Source of the DNA: Pseudomonas sp. PD9R
GTDB lineage: Bacteria > Pseudomonadota > Gammaproteobacteria > Pseudomonadales > Pseudomonadaceae
Direction: 5' to 3'
Length of the DNA: 64,000 nt
Assembly (NCBI RefSeq): GCF_019200975.1
Contig: NZ_JAHTMR010000002.1
Location: 603,679-667,678 of the forward strand
Part shown: positions 63,358 to 64,000 of the stretch, one piece after another
How the letters are laid out: the number at the start of each line of letters is the position of its first letter
How positions within the stretch are numbered: position 1 is the first letter of the stretch
The notes under the pieces: generated by a model
Told to the model about the DNA's origin: nothing
Database searches by the model: none
Seen by the model: only the letters and a program-made list of their open reading frames with translations
Program-made: the position numbers and the translations under genes

Positions 63358-64000
63358 ATGAGTAATTCGTACACCGACTATTCCCACGACCATATGTTCC
63401 TTGGGAAATCACATGAAGAAAACGCCAAGCGAACCTTGTGGGTGGTGGCGCTGACCGTCGTAATGATGGTTGCTGAAATCACCGCAGGTTATCTCACTGG
63501 CTCAATGGCGTTGCTTGCCGATGGTTTTCACATGGCAACGCACGCTGGAGCACTTGGCATAGCCGCAGCTGCTTACGGTTACGCAAAAAGACACGCCTCA
63601 AGTGCTCGCTACAGTTTTGGAACTGGCAAGGTGGGAGACTTGGGTGGCTTCGCCTCTGCTCTGATTTTGGGACTGGTCTCCTTGGGGATTGCCGGAGAGT
63701 CGCTATTTCGTCTCTTTCAACCGACTCAAGTGCAATTCGGGACAGCGACTCTTATCGCAGTTGTCGGATTAGCAGTGAATGTGGTAAGCGCGCTTTTGCT
63801 GTCTGGCGGACATGATCATCACCATGGGCATGACCATGGCCACGATCAATCTCACCATGCGCATGGTCACGACAATAATTTGCGCTCTGCTTACGTTCAC
63901 GTTGTTGCAGATGCCCTGACCTCGGTTCTGGCCATCGCTGCTTTACTTGCTGGCCGATACCTCGGCTGGGTATGGCTCGACCCTGCAATGGGGATTGTGG
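63358..64000 (+). CDS. dmeF: Cation diffusion facilitator, DmeF-like, partial at right edge
   Basis: 214 codons visible; the frame is open at the edge. Four or five membrane helices with the CDF metal sites GSMALLADGFHMATHAGAL (helix 2) and VHVVADALTSVLAI (helix 5). The loop between helices 4 and 5 is a His/Asp cluster (HDHHHGHDHGHD, HHAHGHD). The N-terminal YSHDHMFLGKSHEENAKRTLW fits DmeF, a Co/Ni exporter. Controlled by the RcnR-type gene directly upstream. Confidence 0.88.
   Translation, partial: MSNSYTDYSHDHMFLGKSHEENAKRTLWVVALTVVMMVAEITAGYLTGSMALLADGFHMATHAGALGIAAAAYGYAKRHASSARYSFGTGKVGDLGGFASALILGLVSLGIAGESLFRLFQPTQVQFGTATLIAVVGLAVNVVSALLLSGGHDHHHGHDHGHDQSHHAHGHDNNLRSAYVHVVADALTSVLAIAALLAGRYLGWVWLDPAMGIV

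Overview
The window is a piece of a Pseudomonas chromosome, most likely from the P. fluorescens complex. The evidence is the high-GC coding style, a gene order that matches the Pseudomonas backbone as I remember it (comEC, ExbB/ExbD pair, lpxK, Trm112, kdsB, murB ... rne, rluC, sppA, yceF, yceD, rpmF, plsX, fabD, fabG, acpP, fabF, pabC, mltG, tmk), and dispersed palindromic REP-type repeats between genes. No database search was possible; every family name comes from reading motifs and length.

Left part (1-19.5 kb): an OmpR-type two-component system (the kinase runs off the left edge), pyrF, two oxidoreductases, a MocR-type regulator, a chemoreceptor, a membrane-anchored coiled-coil protein, a duplicated tRNA-Glu/tRNA-Gly unit, a LysE-type exporter, an AlaX-type editing protein, a LysR regulator, a FadE-like acyl-CoA dehydrogenase, a transglutaminase-like protein, a GST and a YadG/YadH-like ABC exporter.

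Middle part (19.5-46.4 kb): the envelope and lipid backbone. The comEC-ExbB-ExbD-lpxK-trm112-kdsB-ptp-murB run is tightly packed, with stop/start overlaps at most junctions from ExbB on. A molybdenum hydroxylase module (2Fe-2S subunit, large subunit, XdhC, MobA-like) lies between murB and rne. rne is divergent from rluC and has a leader of about 640 nt. The fatty acid cluster plsX-fabD-fabG-acpP-fabF leads into pabC, mltG and tmk.

Right part (46.7 kb to the edge): backbone homology stops inside tmk, after about 100 of some 210 codons, and a metal/arsenic resistance island begins. It opens with about 750 bp of non-coding, AT-richer DNA carrying four TGTAAAC repeats and a 178-bp inverted-repeat element. 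Then come (a) a MarR-controlled MFS / ArsN-like / ArsO-like cluster with three matching operators; (b) a transposase-less cassette of about 2.9 kb, bounded by multi-repeat inverted ends of IS21 type, carrying an overlapping two-gene operon of unknown function (a possible nucleoid-associated-like protein plus a three-TM membrane protein), the best candidate here for an undescribed system; (c) a frameshifted small secreted protein; (d) an ars operon with two CX5R arsenate-reductase-type proteins, ArsR, Acr3, ArsH, a tyrosine phosphatase and the GAPDH-ArsJ arsenate export pair; (e) two CsoR/RcnR-type metal regulators with an NreB-like MFS exporter and a DmeF-like CDF transporter, associated with C/G-tract operators. 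The island's right end lies outside the window.
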